A stretch of 64,000 nt of DNA from Centipeda felix (GCF_900186465.1 NZ_LT891947.1:51956-115955), one strand, 5' to 3'. Shown: positions 42,856-53,003, numbered from the stretch's first letter. Notes: generated by a model not told the origin, from the sequence alone. A program made the numbers and translations.

Positions 42856-42957
42856 GGAAGCACTGATAAATTCAGCACAATCGTCTTGACGCATCTTTTT
42901 TCCCGCACGTCGGCGAAAATCTATGCTAAACTGAGGGACTGCTTTATCAGCGATTCC
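42855..42957 (+). mobile_element. MITE-like element, copy 4 (103 bp, internal deletion)
   Basis: GGGAAGCACTGATAAATTC start and TTTATCAGCGATTCCA end; about 60 bases of the body, including the CGTCCG...CGGACG part, are missing. Begins in the stop codon of the unknown gene. Confidence 0.75.
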
Positions 42958-42977
42958 ATTAGTCAAACGATTCACGG

Positions 42978-43019
42978 GAGTACCGCATGAGGCGAATGGC
43001 TTCGTGCGGTGCTCTTTTT
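42978..43019 (+). terminator. Terminator, near-identical to the one after the rpn gene
   Basis: GGAGTACCGCA pairs with TGCGGTGCTC, then TTTTTG. The same 45-base unit (CACGGGAGTACCGCATGAGGC...) recurs at 44148-44192. It may be left from an rpn-type gene replaced by MITE 4. Confidence 0.75.
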
Positions 43020-43053
43020 GTCGTTGAACGAGGAGCGCCTTGATATTCCCGCC

Positions 43054-43082
43054 TTGACAATATTCGCCCCAATGCATACTAT
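43054..43082 (+). promoter_or_regulatory. Promoter of the rpn-like gene
   Basis: TTGACA (43054-43059), 17 bp, TACTAT (43077-43082), followed by AGAGGAGG as ribosome site. Confidence 0.75.
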
Positions 43083-43112
43083 GATAGTAGAGTAAGAGGA
43101 GGAAGTGGATCA

Positions 43113-44097
43113 GTGAGCATCATCAAGAAGGACATCCCTGCGGAGTACAATATGCTGATTCAAAAACTCCGCCTGATCGACGATACATTCTTTAATGTCT
43201 GTTTTGATAACTATACCGAAGGGATGCAGCTCCTGCTGCGCATCTTCTTTGATCGAGATGATCTCGTTGTTCGGCGCGTTGTTACACAGCAGAGTGCGGA
43301 CAATCTCTACGGGCGCGGGGTGCGTTTTGATGTGCTGGCAGAGGACAGCGAGGGGAAACTCTACGACTGCGAAGTCCAGCGGGCAAACGAAGGCGCAGCT
43401 GCGCGCCGGGCGAGATACAACAGCAGCATGATGGACTCGCGCGAGCTGGCAAAAGGAGCGGAGTTCGCGGCACTCCCGGAGACGTGGGTGATCTTCATCA
43501 CAGAAAATGACATCTATCAAGCAGGATGCCCTCTGTATCACGTCGAGCGGATTGTCCAAGAAACGCAGCGTCCATTCGATGATGGGGCGCATATCCTCTA
43601 TGTCAACGGAGCGAACCGAGACGACACACCGCTCGGGCGGCTGATGCAGGACTTTTTCTGTGAGCGTCCGGAGCAGATGAATTATGCGGAACTTGCGAAA
43701 CGAGCAGATTATTAAGGAATCGCTGATAAAATGAAGTCCGTCAGATTGGCGTAGATTTTTCGTCCGATTGAGGAGGCAAACCGGACGCATAGCGGAGGCT
43801 ATGTGGAGGATTTGCCGACAAAAAGCGGGCAAAAAAGATGCGCTAAGATGGCGGTGCTGAATTTATCAGTGCTTCCTTCAGGCAGAAGCAGAGGGGGTCA
43901 ATGCCATGTGTGAACTGATGGAAAAATTTGGGGAAAAGAAGTTGGAAGAGGGGCGTGCCGAAGGTCGTATCGAGTCGGCACGTCGGACGGCGACGGCATT
44001 GCTCGCGCTGGGGAAGCTCACGCCCTCTCAGATCGCTGAGGCAACAGAACTGTCACAGGAAGAGGTAAAACGCTTGGCAGGGACGCTTGGGGTGTAA
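43113..44097 (+). pseudogene. Rpn-family PD-(D/E)XK nuclease gene interrupted by a MITE
   Basis: The first part (43113-43715, 200 residues, GTG start) is a recombination-promoting nuclease/transposase of the Rpn/YhgA type with the active-site pattern D73 and E87-V-Q89 (RFDVLAEDSEGKLYDCEVQR) and ends MNYAELAKRADY. MITE copy 5 then brings a stop codon. After the MITE the frame resumes as AEAEGVNAMCELMEKFGEKKLEEGRAEGRIESARRTATALLALGKLTPSQIAEATEL to 44097, the usual Rpn tail. Joined, they make a normal-length protein, so the insertion split a once intact gene. The nuclease domain itself is whole. Confidence 0.8.
43715..43877 (-). mobile_element. MITE-like element, copy 5 (163 bp, reverse)
   Basis: Reverse copy inside the rpn gene: AGGAATCGCTGATAAA at the left, TTTATCAGTGCTTCCT at the right. 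Confidence 0.85.
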
Positions 44098-44147
44098 CCT
44101 TGATTAGATAACAGTGTCGAATTGATCTATGTATTTTTCTACTCACG

Positions 44148-44192
44148 GGAGTACCGCATGAGGCTGAGGGCTTCGTGCGGTGCTCCTTTTTT
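44148..44192 (+). terminator. Terminator of the rpn gene
   Basis: GGAGTACCGCA (44148-44158) pairs with TGCGGTGCTCC (44176-44186), then TTTTTT. Confidence 0.8.
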
Positions 44193-44306
44193 ATGAGCAA
44201 AATGTTCACGCAATTAGCATGGCCATGAAGCAATAATGAGAATCTCACGCAAGATTCATCATATATGAATTGAGAATATTATTCGATTGTAGAATTTGCC
44301 TAAAAC

Positions 44307-44349
44307 TGTGATATAACTCACATTCTAGAGACAAGGATTATAGTAACAT
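44307..44349 (+). promoter_or_regulatory. Crp/Fnr-type operator and -10 of the nar operon
   Basis: TGTGATATAACTCACA (44307-44322) is a perfect TGTGA-N6-TCACA Crp/Fnr-family site. A -10 (TATAGT at 44339 or TAACAT at 44344) lies downstream at the distance expected for an activator centred near -37 to -42. This fits activation of nitrate respiration by a Crp/Fnr-type protein responding to low oxygen, nitrate or NO. No -35 is needed. The region 44193-44383 holds nothing else recognised. Confidence 0.65.
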
Positions 44350-44383
44350 AAAAGAACCTATGTAATGTGTTTTTTCTGTGTAA

Positions 44384-44441
44384 AGGAAGCACTGATGAAT
44401 TCAGAACCGCCATCTTAGGGCCTGTTTTATCAGCGATTCCT
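44384..44441 (+). mobile_element. MITE-like element, copy 6 (58 bp, short form)
   Basis: AGGAAGCACTGATGAATTC start and TTTATCAGCGATTCCT end with almost no body. It lies between the nar promoter and the narG start, so it becomes part of the nar leader RNA. Confidence 0.75.
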
Positions 44442-44467
44442 AAACAGAACAGCGGAGGGGTGAAGGC

Positions 44468-47400
44468 GTGAGCAGTATCTTTCAAAAATTCAAGTATCTG
44501 ATTCCTACGTCGACTTCTGCGGATGGTCATCAGGAGACGCGCGAGGGCGGACGTACATGGGAGAACATGTACCGTGATCGCTGGTCATTTGACAAGACCG
44601 TACGCACGACGCATGGCGTCAACTGCACGGGCTCGTGCAGCTGGAACGTCCACGTCAAGAACGGGATCGTAGCGTGGGAGAATCAGGCGACGGACTACCC
44701 GGAGACGGCGCCCGATATGCCGGACTTCGAGCCGCGCGGCTGTCCGCGTGGGTCGACGTTCTCCTGGTATCTCTACAGTCCGCACCGCGTGAAGTTCCCG
44801 TACCTGCGCGGGGAGCTCGCGGCTCTCTGGCGTGAGGCGCGTGCGTCGCACGCGAATGCATACGAGGCGTGGAAGAGCATCGCCTCGGATCCCGTGAAGC
44901 AGAAAAAGTACAAAGAGGCACGCGGCATGGGCGGCTTTGTGCGCTCCAACTGGGAGGAGGTCAGCGAGCTGATCGCCGCCTCCGTGCTCTATACGGCGTA
45001 TACCTACGGCTCCGACCGTATCTTCGGCTTCTCCGTTATCCCGGCGATGTCGATGCTGAGCTATGCGGCGGGCATCCGTTTCATGCAGCTGATGGGTGGT
45101 GTCGGCCTCTCGTTCTACGACTGGTACGCCGACCTCCCGCCTGCGAGCCCGCAGATCTGGGGCGAGCAGACGGACGTGCCCGAGTCAAGCGACTGGTACA
45201 ACGCGGGCTACCTCATCACATGGGGCTCGAATGTGCCGCTGACGCGTACGCCGGACGCACATTTTATGGCGGAGGTGCGCTACAAGGGGACGAAGGTCGT
45301 CTCCATCGCGCCCGACTACGCCGAGTCGTCGATGTTCGCGGATACGTGGATTTCGCTGAAGGTCGGCAGTGACTCTGCCCTCGCGATGGCGATGGGACAC
45401 GTCATCCTGAAGGAATACTATGTTGACAAGACCGTCCCGTTCTTCGTCGAGTACACGCGGAAATATACGGACTTCCCGTTCCTCGTGCGCATCGAAAAGC
45501 GCGCGGACGGCACGTATATCCCGGGGCGCATGCTCTCCTCGCGCGACATGGGACGCGACGAGAAGCACGCGGAGTTCCGCTACTATGTGGTGGACGATGT
45601 GACGGGCGAGATCGTCATCCCGAACGGCACACTCGCCGAGCGCTGGAGCGATCAGGAGAAATGGAACATCCGCGAGGAGAACCGCGACACGGGCGCGGAG
45701 ATCTGCCCGCGTCTCTCCGTCTGGGATGATAAGACGGGGACGGTGGAGGTCGAGCTGCCGTACTTTGGCAACGACCGCGAAAAGCGCACGCTGACGCGTG
45801 CACTCCCCGTGCGCAGCGTCAAGACCGCAGACGGCGAGGTGCTCGTCACGACGGTCTACGATCTGACGCTCGCGAACTATGCGATTGACCGCGGCATCGG
45901 CGGCGAGAGTGCGGGCTCCTACGAGGACGATACGCCCTATACGCCCGCATGGCAGGAGAAGTACACGGGCATCGCACCCGACCTCGTCATCAAGACGGCG
46001 CGCGAGATCGCGGACAATGCGATCAAGACGAACGGGCGCACGATGATCATCATGGGCGGCGGCATCAACCACTGGTTCCACGCCGACATCGTCTACCGCA
46101 CGATCATCAACCTCCTGCTCTTCACGGGCTGCGAGGGACGCAACGGCGGCGGCTGGGCGCACTACGTCGGGCAGGAGAAGCTCCGCCCGAACGAGGGCTG
46201 GGCGCGCATTATGTCGGGCTCCGACTGGCAGGCTCCGCCGAAGATGCTGAACTCCACGTCGTTCTACTATTTTGCGACCGACCAGTGGCGCAGCGACGAG
46301 ATCCAGACGGACGCGCTCGCGGCGGCAAACGAGACGGCGCGCTATACGCATCCGGCGGACTACGCCCTGCTCGCGGCACGTCTCGGCTGGGCCCCCGCCT
46401 ATCCGACGTTCAACCGCGGCTCGAACCAGATCGCCGCAGACGCGAAGTCGGCGGGCTACGAGGGCACGGATGGCATCAAGCAGTATGTCGTGAAGAGCCT
46501 GAAGGACGGCAGCCTCGACTTTGCGTGGGCGGACCCCGATGCACCCCAGAACTTCCCGCGCAACCTCTTCGTCTGGCGCTGCAACCTCCTCGGCTCGTCC
46601 GCGAAGGGCAACGACTACTTCCTCAAGTATCTCCTCGGCACGGAGAACAGCATCTTCCAGGAGGAGGATGCCGCCGTCCGTCCGCAGGAGGTCAAGTGGC
46701 GTGAGAAGGAGGAGCTCGAAAAGCCGGGCGGCGCGCTCGACGGCAAGCTCGACCTGCTCGTTGCGCTCGATTTCCGCATGGCGGGCAACGCGCTCTACTC
46801 CGACGTCGTCCTGCCGACGGCGACGTGGTACGAGAAGACCGACATCTCCTCGACGGATATGCATCCCTTCGTCCATCCGTTCCAGCCGGCGGTCGATCCG
46901 CTCTGGGAGTCGCGGACGGACTGGGATATCTACCGCACGCTCGCACAGGCGGTCTCCGCTGTCGCGAAGGATGCGGGACTCACCCCGTACACGAACATCG
47001 CCGCGACCCCGCTCGGGCACGACAGCGAGGCAGAGCTGGCACAGCCCGACGGCGTCGTGCGCGACTGGAAAAAGGGAGAGTGTGAGCCGATCCCCGGCAA
47101 GACGATGCCGAACATCGCCGCGAATACGATCGACTACACGAAACTCTATGAGAAGTGGATTGCACTCGGGCCGAATGCGGGCGGCAAGACGGCGAGCCAC
47201 GGCAATACGTGGGACTCGGCAGAGGACTACGAGGAAATCCGCCGGCGCAACGGCATCATCGACAACAAGGACTATGTGTCCTACGGCTGCCCCTCGATCT
47301 ACGAGGCACGGCAGGCGATCGACGCGGTGCTCGGCATGTCGCCGACGACCTGCGGCAGGACGGCCGTCCGTGCATGGGCGGCGGTCGAAAAGCGCACGGG

Positions 47401-48163
47401 ACTTTCGAACCTCACGAAGCTCGCGAAGGATCGCGAGGAGGAGCGCTTTACCTACGATCAGGTCATTGCGCAGCCGCGTGAGACGATCACGGCGCCGACC
47501 TTTACGGGCAGCAATCAGAACCGCCGCTACACGCCCTTTACGAACAATGTGGAGGAGCTGATTCCGTTCCGCACGCTGACGGGACGCCAGCATTTCTACA
47601 TGGATCATGAGGTCATGCGCGAGTTCGGCGAGGCACAGGCGGTCTACCGCCCGATCCTCGATTTCCGCCCGATGAACAAGTCGCTGAACGGTCCGCAGAA
47701 GGAGATCACGCTGAAGTATCTCACGCCGCACAACAAGTGGAGTACGCACAGCATGTACTTCGATGCGCAGCAGATGCTCACGATGTTCCGCGGCGGCCAG
47801 AGCGTCTGGATGAGCGAGAAGGACGCGGCGGAGATCGGCGTGAAGGACAACGACTGGATCGAGCTCTACAACCGCAACGGCGTTGTCGCCTCGCGCGTCG
47901 TCGTCTCGCCGCGCATTCCGCAGGGCGCAGTCTTTATGCACCACGCGCAGGACCGCCACATCAACGTGCCGGGCTCGAAGCTCTCCGGGACGCGCGCGGG
48001 AACGCACAACACCCCGACGCACATTCACATGAAGCCCACCCACCTCATCGGCGGCTACGGGCAGCTCAGCTATGGATTTAACTACTACGGCCCGACGGGC
48101 AACCAGCGCGACTCGTATGTCGTCGTGCGGCGCATGGAGGAGGTAGATTGGCTTGAAGATTAA
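44468..48163 (+). CDS. narG: Respiratory nitrate reductase, alpha subunit
   Basis: A 1231-residue molybdenum (bis-MGD) enzyme of normal length. THGVNCTGSCSWNVHVKNG and RGCPRGSTFSWYLYS hold the His and three Cys of cluster FS0; ESSDWYNAGYLITWGSNVP contains the Asp that binds molybdenum. It reduces nitrate to nitrite on the cytoplasmic side; there is no twin-arginine signal. GTG start with GCGGAGGGG upstream. It overlaps narH by 11 bases. Confidence 0.95.
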   Translation: MSSIFQKFKYLIPTSTSADGHQETREGGRTWENMYRDRWSFDKTVRTTHGVNCTGSCSWNVHVKNGIVAWENQATDYPETAPDMPDFEPRGCPRGSTFSWYLYSPHRVKFPYLRGELAALWREARASHANAYEAWKSIASDPVKQKKYKEARGMGGFVRSNWEEVSELIAASVLYTAYTYGSDRIFGFSVIPAMSMLSYAAGIRFMQLMGGVGLSFYDWYADLPPASPQIWGEQTDVPESSDWYNAGYLITWGSNVPLTRTPDAHFMAEVRYKGTKVVSIAPDYAESSMFADTWISLKVGSDSALAMAMGHVILKEYYVDKTVPFFVEYTRKYTDFPFLVRIEKRADGTYIPGRMLSSRDMGRDEKHAEFRYYVVDDVTGEIVIPNGTLAERWSDQEKWNIREENRDTGAEICPRLSVWDDKTGTVEVELPYFGNDREKRTLTRALPVRSVKTADGEVLVTTVYDLTLANYAIDRGIGGESAGSYEDDTPYTPAWQEKYTGIAPDLVIKTAREIADNAIKTNGRTMIIMGGGINHWFHADIVYRTIINLLLFTGCEGRNGGGWAHYVGQEKLRPNEGWARIMSGSDWQAPPKMLNSTSFYYFATDQWRSDEIQTDALAAANETARYTHPADYALLAARLGWAPAYPTFNRGSNQIAADAKSAGYEGTDGIKQYVVKSLKDGSLDFAWADPDAPQNFPRNLFVWRCNLLGSSAKGNDYFLKYLLGTENSIFQEEDAAVRPQEVKWREKEELEKPGGALDGKLDLLVALDFRMAGNALYSDVVLPTATWYEKTDISSTDMHPFVHPFQPAVDPLWESRTDWDIYRTLAQAVSAVAKDAGLTPYTNIAATPLGHDSEAELAQPDGVVRDWKKGECEPIPGKTMPNIAANTIDYTKLYEKWIALGPNAGGKTASHGNTWDSAEDYEEIRRRNGIIDNKDYVSYGCPSIYEARQAIDAVLGMSPTTCGRTAVRAWAAVEKRTGLSNLTKLAKDREEERFTYDQVIAQPRETITAPTFTGSNQNRRYTPFTNNVEELIPFRTLTGRQHFYMDHEVMREFGEAQAVYRPILDFRPMNKSLNGPQKEITLKYLTPHNKWSTHSMYFDAQQMLTMFRGGQSVWMSEKDAAEIGVKDNDWIELYNRNGVVASRVVVSPRIPQGAVFMHHAQDRHINVPGSKLSGTRAGTHNTPTHIHMKPTHLIGGYGQLSYGFNYYGPTGNQRDSYVVVRRMEEVDWLED

Positions 48164-49571
48164 AGCACAGATCGCGATGGTCATGAATCTCGACAAGTGC
48201 ATTGGCTGTCATACGTGCTCCATCCTGTGCAAGAACGTCTGGACGAACCGGCGCGGCGCGGAGTATATGTATTTCAACAACGTCGAGACAAAACCCGGCA
48301 TCGGCTATCCGAAGCAGTGGGAGAATCAGGAAAAATGGAAGGGCGGCTGGGAGCTGAAGGACGGCGAGCTGAGCCTCAAGACCGGCGGCAAGATCTCGCG
48401 CCTCGCGAAGCTCTTTTACCATCCGCAGCAGCCCGAGATGGACGACTACTATGAGCCGTGGACATACGACTATGAGACGCTGATCCACACGAAGCGGCGC
48501 AACCACCAGCCCGTGGCGCGTCCGCGCTCGCTCATCACGCAGAAGCGCATGGAGATCAAATGGGGCCCGAACTGGGAGGACGACCTCGCCGACGGACAGT
48601 CCGCACGCAAGGACTACAACCTCGGCAAGATCGGACAGGAGATCACGCTTGAGTTCCACGACATCTTCATGAAGCATCTGCCGCGTCTCTGCAACCACTG
48701 CCTCAACCCTGCCTGCGTCGCGGCGTGCCCCTCGGGCGCGATCTACAAGCGCGACGAGGACGGCGTGGTGCTGATCTCGCAGGACGGCTGCCGCGGCTGG
48801 CGTCACTGCGTCCCCGCGTGCCCGTACAAGAAGATCTACTACAACTGGGAGACGAACAAGGCGGAGAAGTGCGTATTCTGCTTCCCGCGCCTGGAGAACG
48901 GGCTGCCGACCGTCTGCAGCGACGGCTGCGTCGGACGCATGCGCTATCTCGGCGTGCTGCTCTACGATGCGGACAAGGTGAAGGCGGCGGCATCGACCCC
49001 CGATCCGAAGGACATCTACAAGGCGTACCTCGATGCGCTCTGCGATCCGAACGATCCCGCAACGGTGAAGGCGGCGCACGAGGCAGGCATCCCGGACCGC
49101 TGGATCCGCGCGGCACAGAACTCGCCCTCGTATAAGCTGATCGCCGAGTGGCAGCTCGCGTTCCCGCTCCATCCGGAGTACCGCACGCTGCCGAACATCT
49201 GGTACGTCCCGCCCCTCAGTCCGATCGCACGGCGCGCCGAGGAGAAGGTATTCTTCCCCGGCGCAGCAGAGATGCGCATCCCCGTCGCCTATCTCGCCCA
49301 GCTCCTCACGGCGGGCGACACGGCGGCGATCGAGCGCGTCCTCGGCGTACTGCTCGAGCTGCGCACCTACATGCGCACGAAGCAGACGGGCGAGCCGCTG
49401 CCCGCGGGACTCACGCACGATGCGGAGACCTACGAGGCGATGTACCGTCTGCTCGGCATCGCAAAGCGCCGCGATCGGTTCAACATCCCCGCAGGCGTGC
49501 AGGACGTATCGCAGGATAAACTGCGCGAGCTGCAGGGGACGGCAGGCTATGCCTGTCCCGGGGGGTGCTGA
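48153..49571 (+). CDS. narH: Respiratory nitrate reductase, beta subunit
   Basis: A 472-residue iron-sulfur protein with four ferredoxin-type cysteine sets (CIGCHTCSILCKN near residue 16, CNHCLNPACVAACPSG, CRGWRHCVPACPYKK where a Trp replaces one Cys as in all NarH, and CVFC...CSDGCVGRMRYLG). It carries electrons from NarI to NarG. TTG start within the end of narG. Confidence 0.95.
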   Translation: MKIKAQIAMVMNLDKCIGCHTCSILCKNVWTNRRGAEYMYFNNVETKPGIGYPKQWENQEKWKGGWELKDGELSLKTGGKISRLAKLFYHPQQPEMDDYYEPWTYDYETLIHTKRRNHQPVARPRSLITQKRMEIKWGPNWEDDLADGQSARKDYNLGKIGQEITLEFHDIFMKHLPRLCNHCLNPACVAACPSGAIYKRDEDGVVLISQDGCRGWRHCVPACPYKKIYYNWETNKAEKCVFCFPRLENGLPTVCSDGCVGRMRYLGVLLYDADKVKAAASTPDPKDIYKAYLDALCDPNDPATVKAAHEAGIPDRWIRAAQNSPSYKLIAEWQLAFPLHPEYRTLPNIWYVPPLSPIARRAEEKVFFPGAAEMRIPVAYLAQLLTAGDTAAIERVLGVLLELRTYMRTKQTGEPLPAGLTHDAETYEAMYRLLGIAKRRDRFNIPAGVQDVSQDKLRELQGTAGYACPGGC

Positions 49572-50107
49572 TGATGGAGACAAACAGCATTCAAAAGGAG
49601 CTGCTCCTCACCTCCTATCTCTTTGAGTATCCCTCCAAGGAATGGTGGGGGGATGTGAAGGAGTGCGCCGCCGAGGCGCATACCGTCGAGCGCCCGCAGT
49701 CGCGCGAGGTGCTTGAGGAGTTCTTTGACTACGTGGAGGAAAGCGACCCGACGGAGTATGAGGACGCATACGTGCGTGCCTTCGACTTCTCCCAGAACAC
49801 GAACCTCTACCTCACGACGCACAACCGCACCGATTTCGGCAAGCAGTCCGAGGAGATGCTCGCGTACAAGCAGCTCTTCCTCGATGCGGGCTATGACCTC
49901 GACCATGAGCTGCCCGACTACCTGCCCGCGATCCTTGAGCTCGCAGCAGCCGTACCCGAGGAGCGTGCCGCACACATCCTCGGCGCGGTGCGCCCGAAGC
50001 TGGAGCTCCTGCGTGACCGTCTGATCGAGGCGAAGCTGCCCTACGCGTTTCTGCTCGATGTCGTCCTCACAGGGGCGGCGCATCTGGAAGGGAGGACGGC
50101 ATCATGA
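49571..50107 (+). CDS. narJ: Nitrate reductase assembly chaperone
   Basis: A 178-residue TorD/NarJ-type helical chaperone: LLTSYLFEYPSKEWWGDVKE, AFDFSQNTNLYLTTHNRTDFGKQSEEMLAYKQLFLDAGYDL and ELPDYLPAILELAA are family motifs. It holds NarG during cofactor insertion. Start overlaps the narH stop; ATGA-type coupling to narI at the end. Confidence 0.92.
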   Translation: MMETNSIQKELLLTSYLFEYPSKEWWGDVKECAAEAHTVERPQSREVLEEFFDYVEESDPTEYEDAYVRAFDFSQNTNLYLTTHNRTDFGKQSEEMLAYKQLFLDAGYDLDHELPDYLPAILELAAAVPEERAAHILGAVRPKLELLRDRLIEAKLPYAFLLDVVLTGAAHLEGRTAS

Positions 50108-50769
50108 AACAGTTTGTCTGGGGCGCGCTCCCCTACATTGCGTTCACGTTCCTCATCGTGGGGACGATCGTGCGCTACACCGTCTTTGAGCGGAACTGGA
50201 CGACGAAGTCCAGCCAGTTCCTCACGAAGGGGAACCTCCCGCTCGCAGGCCCCATGTTCCACCTCGGCCTCGTCATGGCACTCGGCGGACACATCATCGG
50301 CGTGCTCATCCCGAAGGCGGCGACGGAGGCGGTGGGCATCAACGAGCACCTTTATCACATGATCGCGCTCGGCGGCGGTACGCCCGCGGGGATTCTCTTC
50401 TTCCTCGGCTTCATCCTCCTGCTCGGCCGCCGTTTCGGCACCGACCGCATGGCGGTGAACACGTCGTCGATGGATCGTTTCCTCTATTTCTTCCTCTTCC
50501 TTGCCATCTTCACGGGCTGTGCGGCAACAGGTCTCAACGCCTTGGAGGGCGGGTTTGACTACCGCGAGACCATCGCGCCATGGTTCCGCTCCGTCCTTGC
50601 GCTCAGCCCCGACATCTCCTATATGGAGAACGTGCCGCTCATGTTCCGCCTGCACATGCTCGCGTGGATGTCGGTCGCGATACTCTTCCCGTTCTCGCGT
50701 CTCGTCCACTGCCTCAGCGCACCGTTTGAGTATCTCTGGCGCAGCCCGATCATCTATCGGAAAAAGTAA
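50104..50769 (+). CDS. narI: Respiratory nitrate reductase, gamma subunit (cytochrome b)
   Basis: A 221-residue membrane protein with five helices and the haem-ligating histidines (GPMFHLGLVMALGGHIIG early, FRLHMLAW and SRLVHCLSAPFEYL late). It oxidises menaquinol at the membrane and passes electrons to NarH, linking to the mqn genes at the start of the window. A terminator follows at 50793-50825. Confidence 0.92.
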   Translation: MKQFVWGALPYIAFTFLIVGTIVRYTVFERNWTTKSSQFLTKGNLPLAGPMFHLGLVMALGGHIIGVLIPKAATEAVGINEHLYHMIALGGGTPAGILFFLGFILLLGRRFGTDRMAVNTSSMDRFLYFFLFLAIFTGCAATGLNALEGGFDYRETIAPWFRSVLALSPDISYMENVPLMFRLHMLAWMSVAILFPFSRLVHCLSAPFEYLWRSPIIYRKK

Positions 50770-50792
50770 TGCACGACCGTAGTATACCTGAA

Positions 50793-50825
50793 AGCCTCTG
50801 CATCATTGGATGCGGGGGCTTTTTC
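50793..50825 (+). terminator. Terminator of narGHJI
   Basis: AGCCTCTGCATC (50793-50804) pairs with GATGCGGGGGCT (50809-50820), then TTTTTC. Confidence 0.8.
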
Positions 50826-50894
50826 TGTTGACCAAAGGCATAGAAGCCGATATAATAGAGAGACACGTATAGAGAGGAAAGGGTGGAGTGTGCG

Positions 50895-51188
50895 ATGGGA
50901 GAGCCAAATGCTGATGAGCTGATCCGCACGACGCTGGGTCGGCGGACGGAGGAGCTGCGCGCGACGCTCGCGGCCGATCTCGAGACCGCGTGGAAGCATG
51001 GCGTGGAGGCCGGCAAGGCGGAGGGATTTGCCGAGGGCGAGTTCCGCGGGCGCAAGCAGGGCGTCATCCGCGTGGCGATGAACTGCCTGCGTGCGGGGAT
51101 TGATACGGCGGTCGTCGCCAAGGCGGCGGAGCTGCCCGAGCCGATCATCAAGAAGCTCGCGCAGGACAACGGCATCGAGATCGCGTAA
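50895..51188 (+). CDS. Orphan Rpn-type C-terminal tail protein
   Basis: A 97-residue protein: DLETAWKHGVEAGKAEGFAEGEFRGRKQGVIRVAMNCLRAGIDTAVVAKAAELPEPIIKKL. The ExG-rich helix followed by a helix-turn-helix-like end is the tail found on Rpn nucleases (compare 43906-44097), but no nuclease domain precedes it. It has its own ribosome site and a terminator (51232-51257). It is either a remnant or a free regulatory tail. Confidence 0.5.
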   Translation: MGEPNADELIRTTLGRRTEELRATLAADLETAWKHGVEAGKAEGFAEGEFRGRKQGVIRVAMNCLRAGIDTAVVAKAAELPEPIIKKLAQDNGIEIA

Positions 51189-51231
51189 GAGATGCGCGAT
51201 CTCGATGACTGAGGAAACACTGATGATTTGA

Positions 51232-51257
51232 TGCGGCACACGCCGCATCTTTTTTGT
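51232..51257 (+). terminator. Terminator after the orphan tail gene
   Basis: GATGCGGC (51232-51239), ACAC loop, GCCGCATC (51244-51251), then TTTTTT. Confidence 0.82.
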
Positions 51258-51286
51258 ATGCGTCGATTCGGGCGATGCATGGATAA

Positions 51287-52750
<1,464 letters not shown>

Positions 52751-52752
52751 GA

Positions 52753-52805
52753 TGTGGGCTCCCTTGCCCGAGGCACACGCGCAGCGCACACTGTTTTGTG
52801 AAAAA
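52753..52805 (+). repeat. 53-bp dispersed repeat, copy 1
   Basis: GATGTGGGCTCCCTTGCCCG start and TGTTTTGTGAAAA end; about 80% identical to the sequence in the dnaG gap at 57933-57985. It begins just after the GH1 stop codon. Its end forms GTTTTGT...ACAAAAC. Confidence 0.6.
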
Positions 52806-52856
52806 CATTACAAAACACGTGCAAGCGTGACATAAAAATTGTACGCGGAAAAAAAC

Positions 52857-52886
52857 TTGTCACTGATCACAGGCTTGTGATAAGAT
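52857..52886 (+). promoter_or_regulatory. Promoter of the ArsB/NhaD transporter
   Basis: TTGTCA (52857-52862), 18 bp, TAAGAT (52881-52886). The leader contains a GTGCGGC/GCCGCAC hairpin and the short MITE copy 8. Confidence 0.5.
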
Positions 52887-52938
52887 GAACAAAGTCGTGC
52901 GTGCGGCGGCTGTGCCGCACGTCAGTAGAACACCCCCA

Positions 52939-52982
52939 GGGAATCGCTGATCAAATGAGGTACGGAACGGATCAGCGATTCT
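52939..52982 (+). mobile_element. MITE-like element, copy 8 (44 bp, ends only)
   Basis: GGGAATCGCTGATCAAATGA and GGATCAGCGATTCT: essentially two terminal repeats joined, in the leader of the transporter gene. Confidence 0.55.
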
Positions 52983-53003
52983 CAAGACAAAGGAGGCGCA
53001 TCT

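Noticed and set aside
41708..44441. CRISPR array from the repeated GGAAGCACTGATAAATTC strings
   Set aside because: The repeats are terminal ends of separate 160-bp elements with irregular spacing and both orientations, not equal repeats with short unique spacers.
45185..48202. 1005-codon open frame on the minus strand, opposite narG
   Set aside because: Shadow of narG codon bias; no domain, no ribosome site, and full conservation of NarG on the other strand.
51212..51231. Ninth MITE copy (AGGAAACACTGATGATTTGA)
   Set aside because: Only one end is similar and no matching second end is found; may be a decayed trace.
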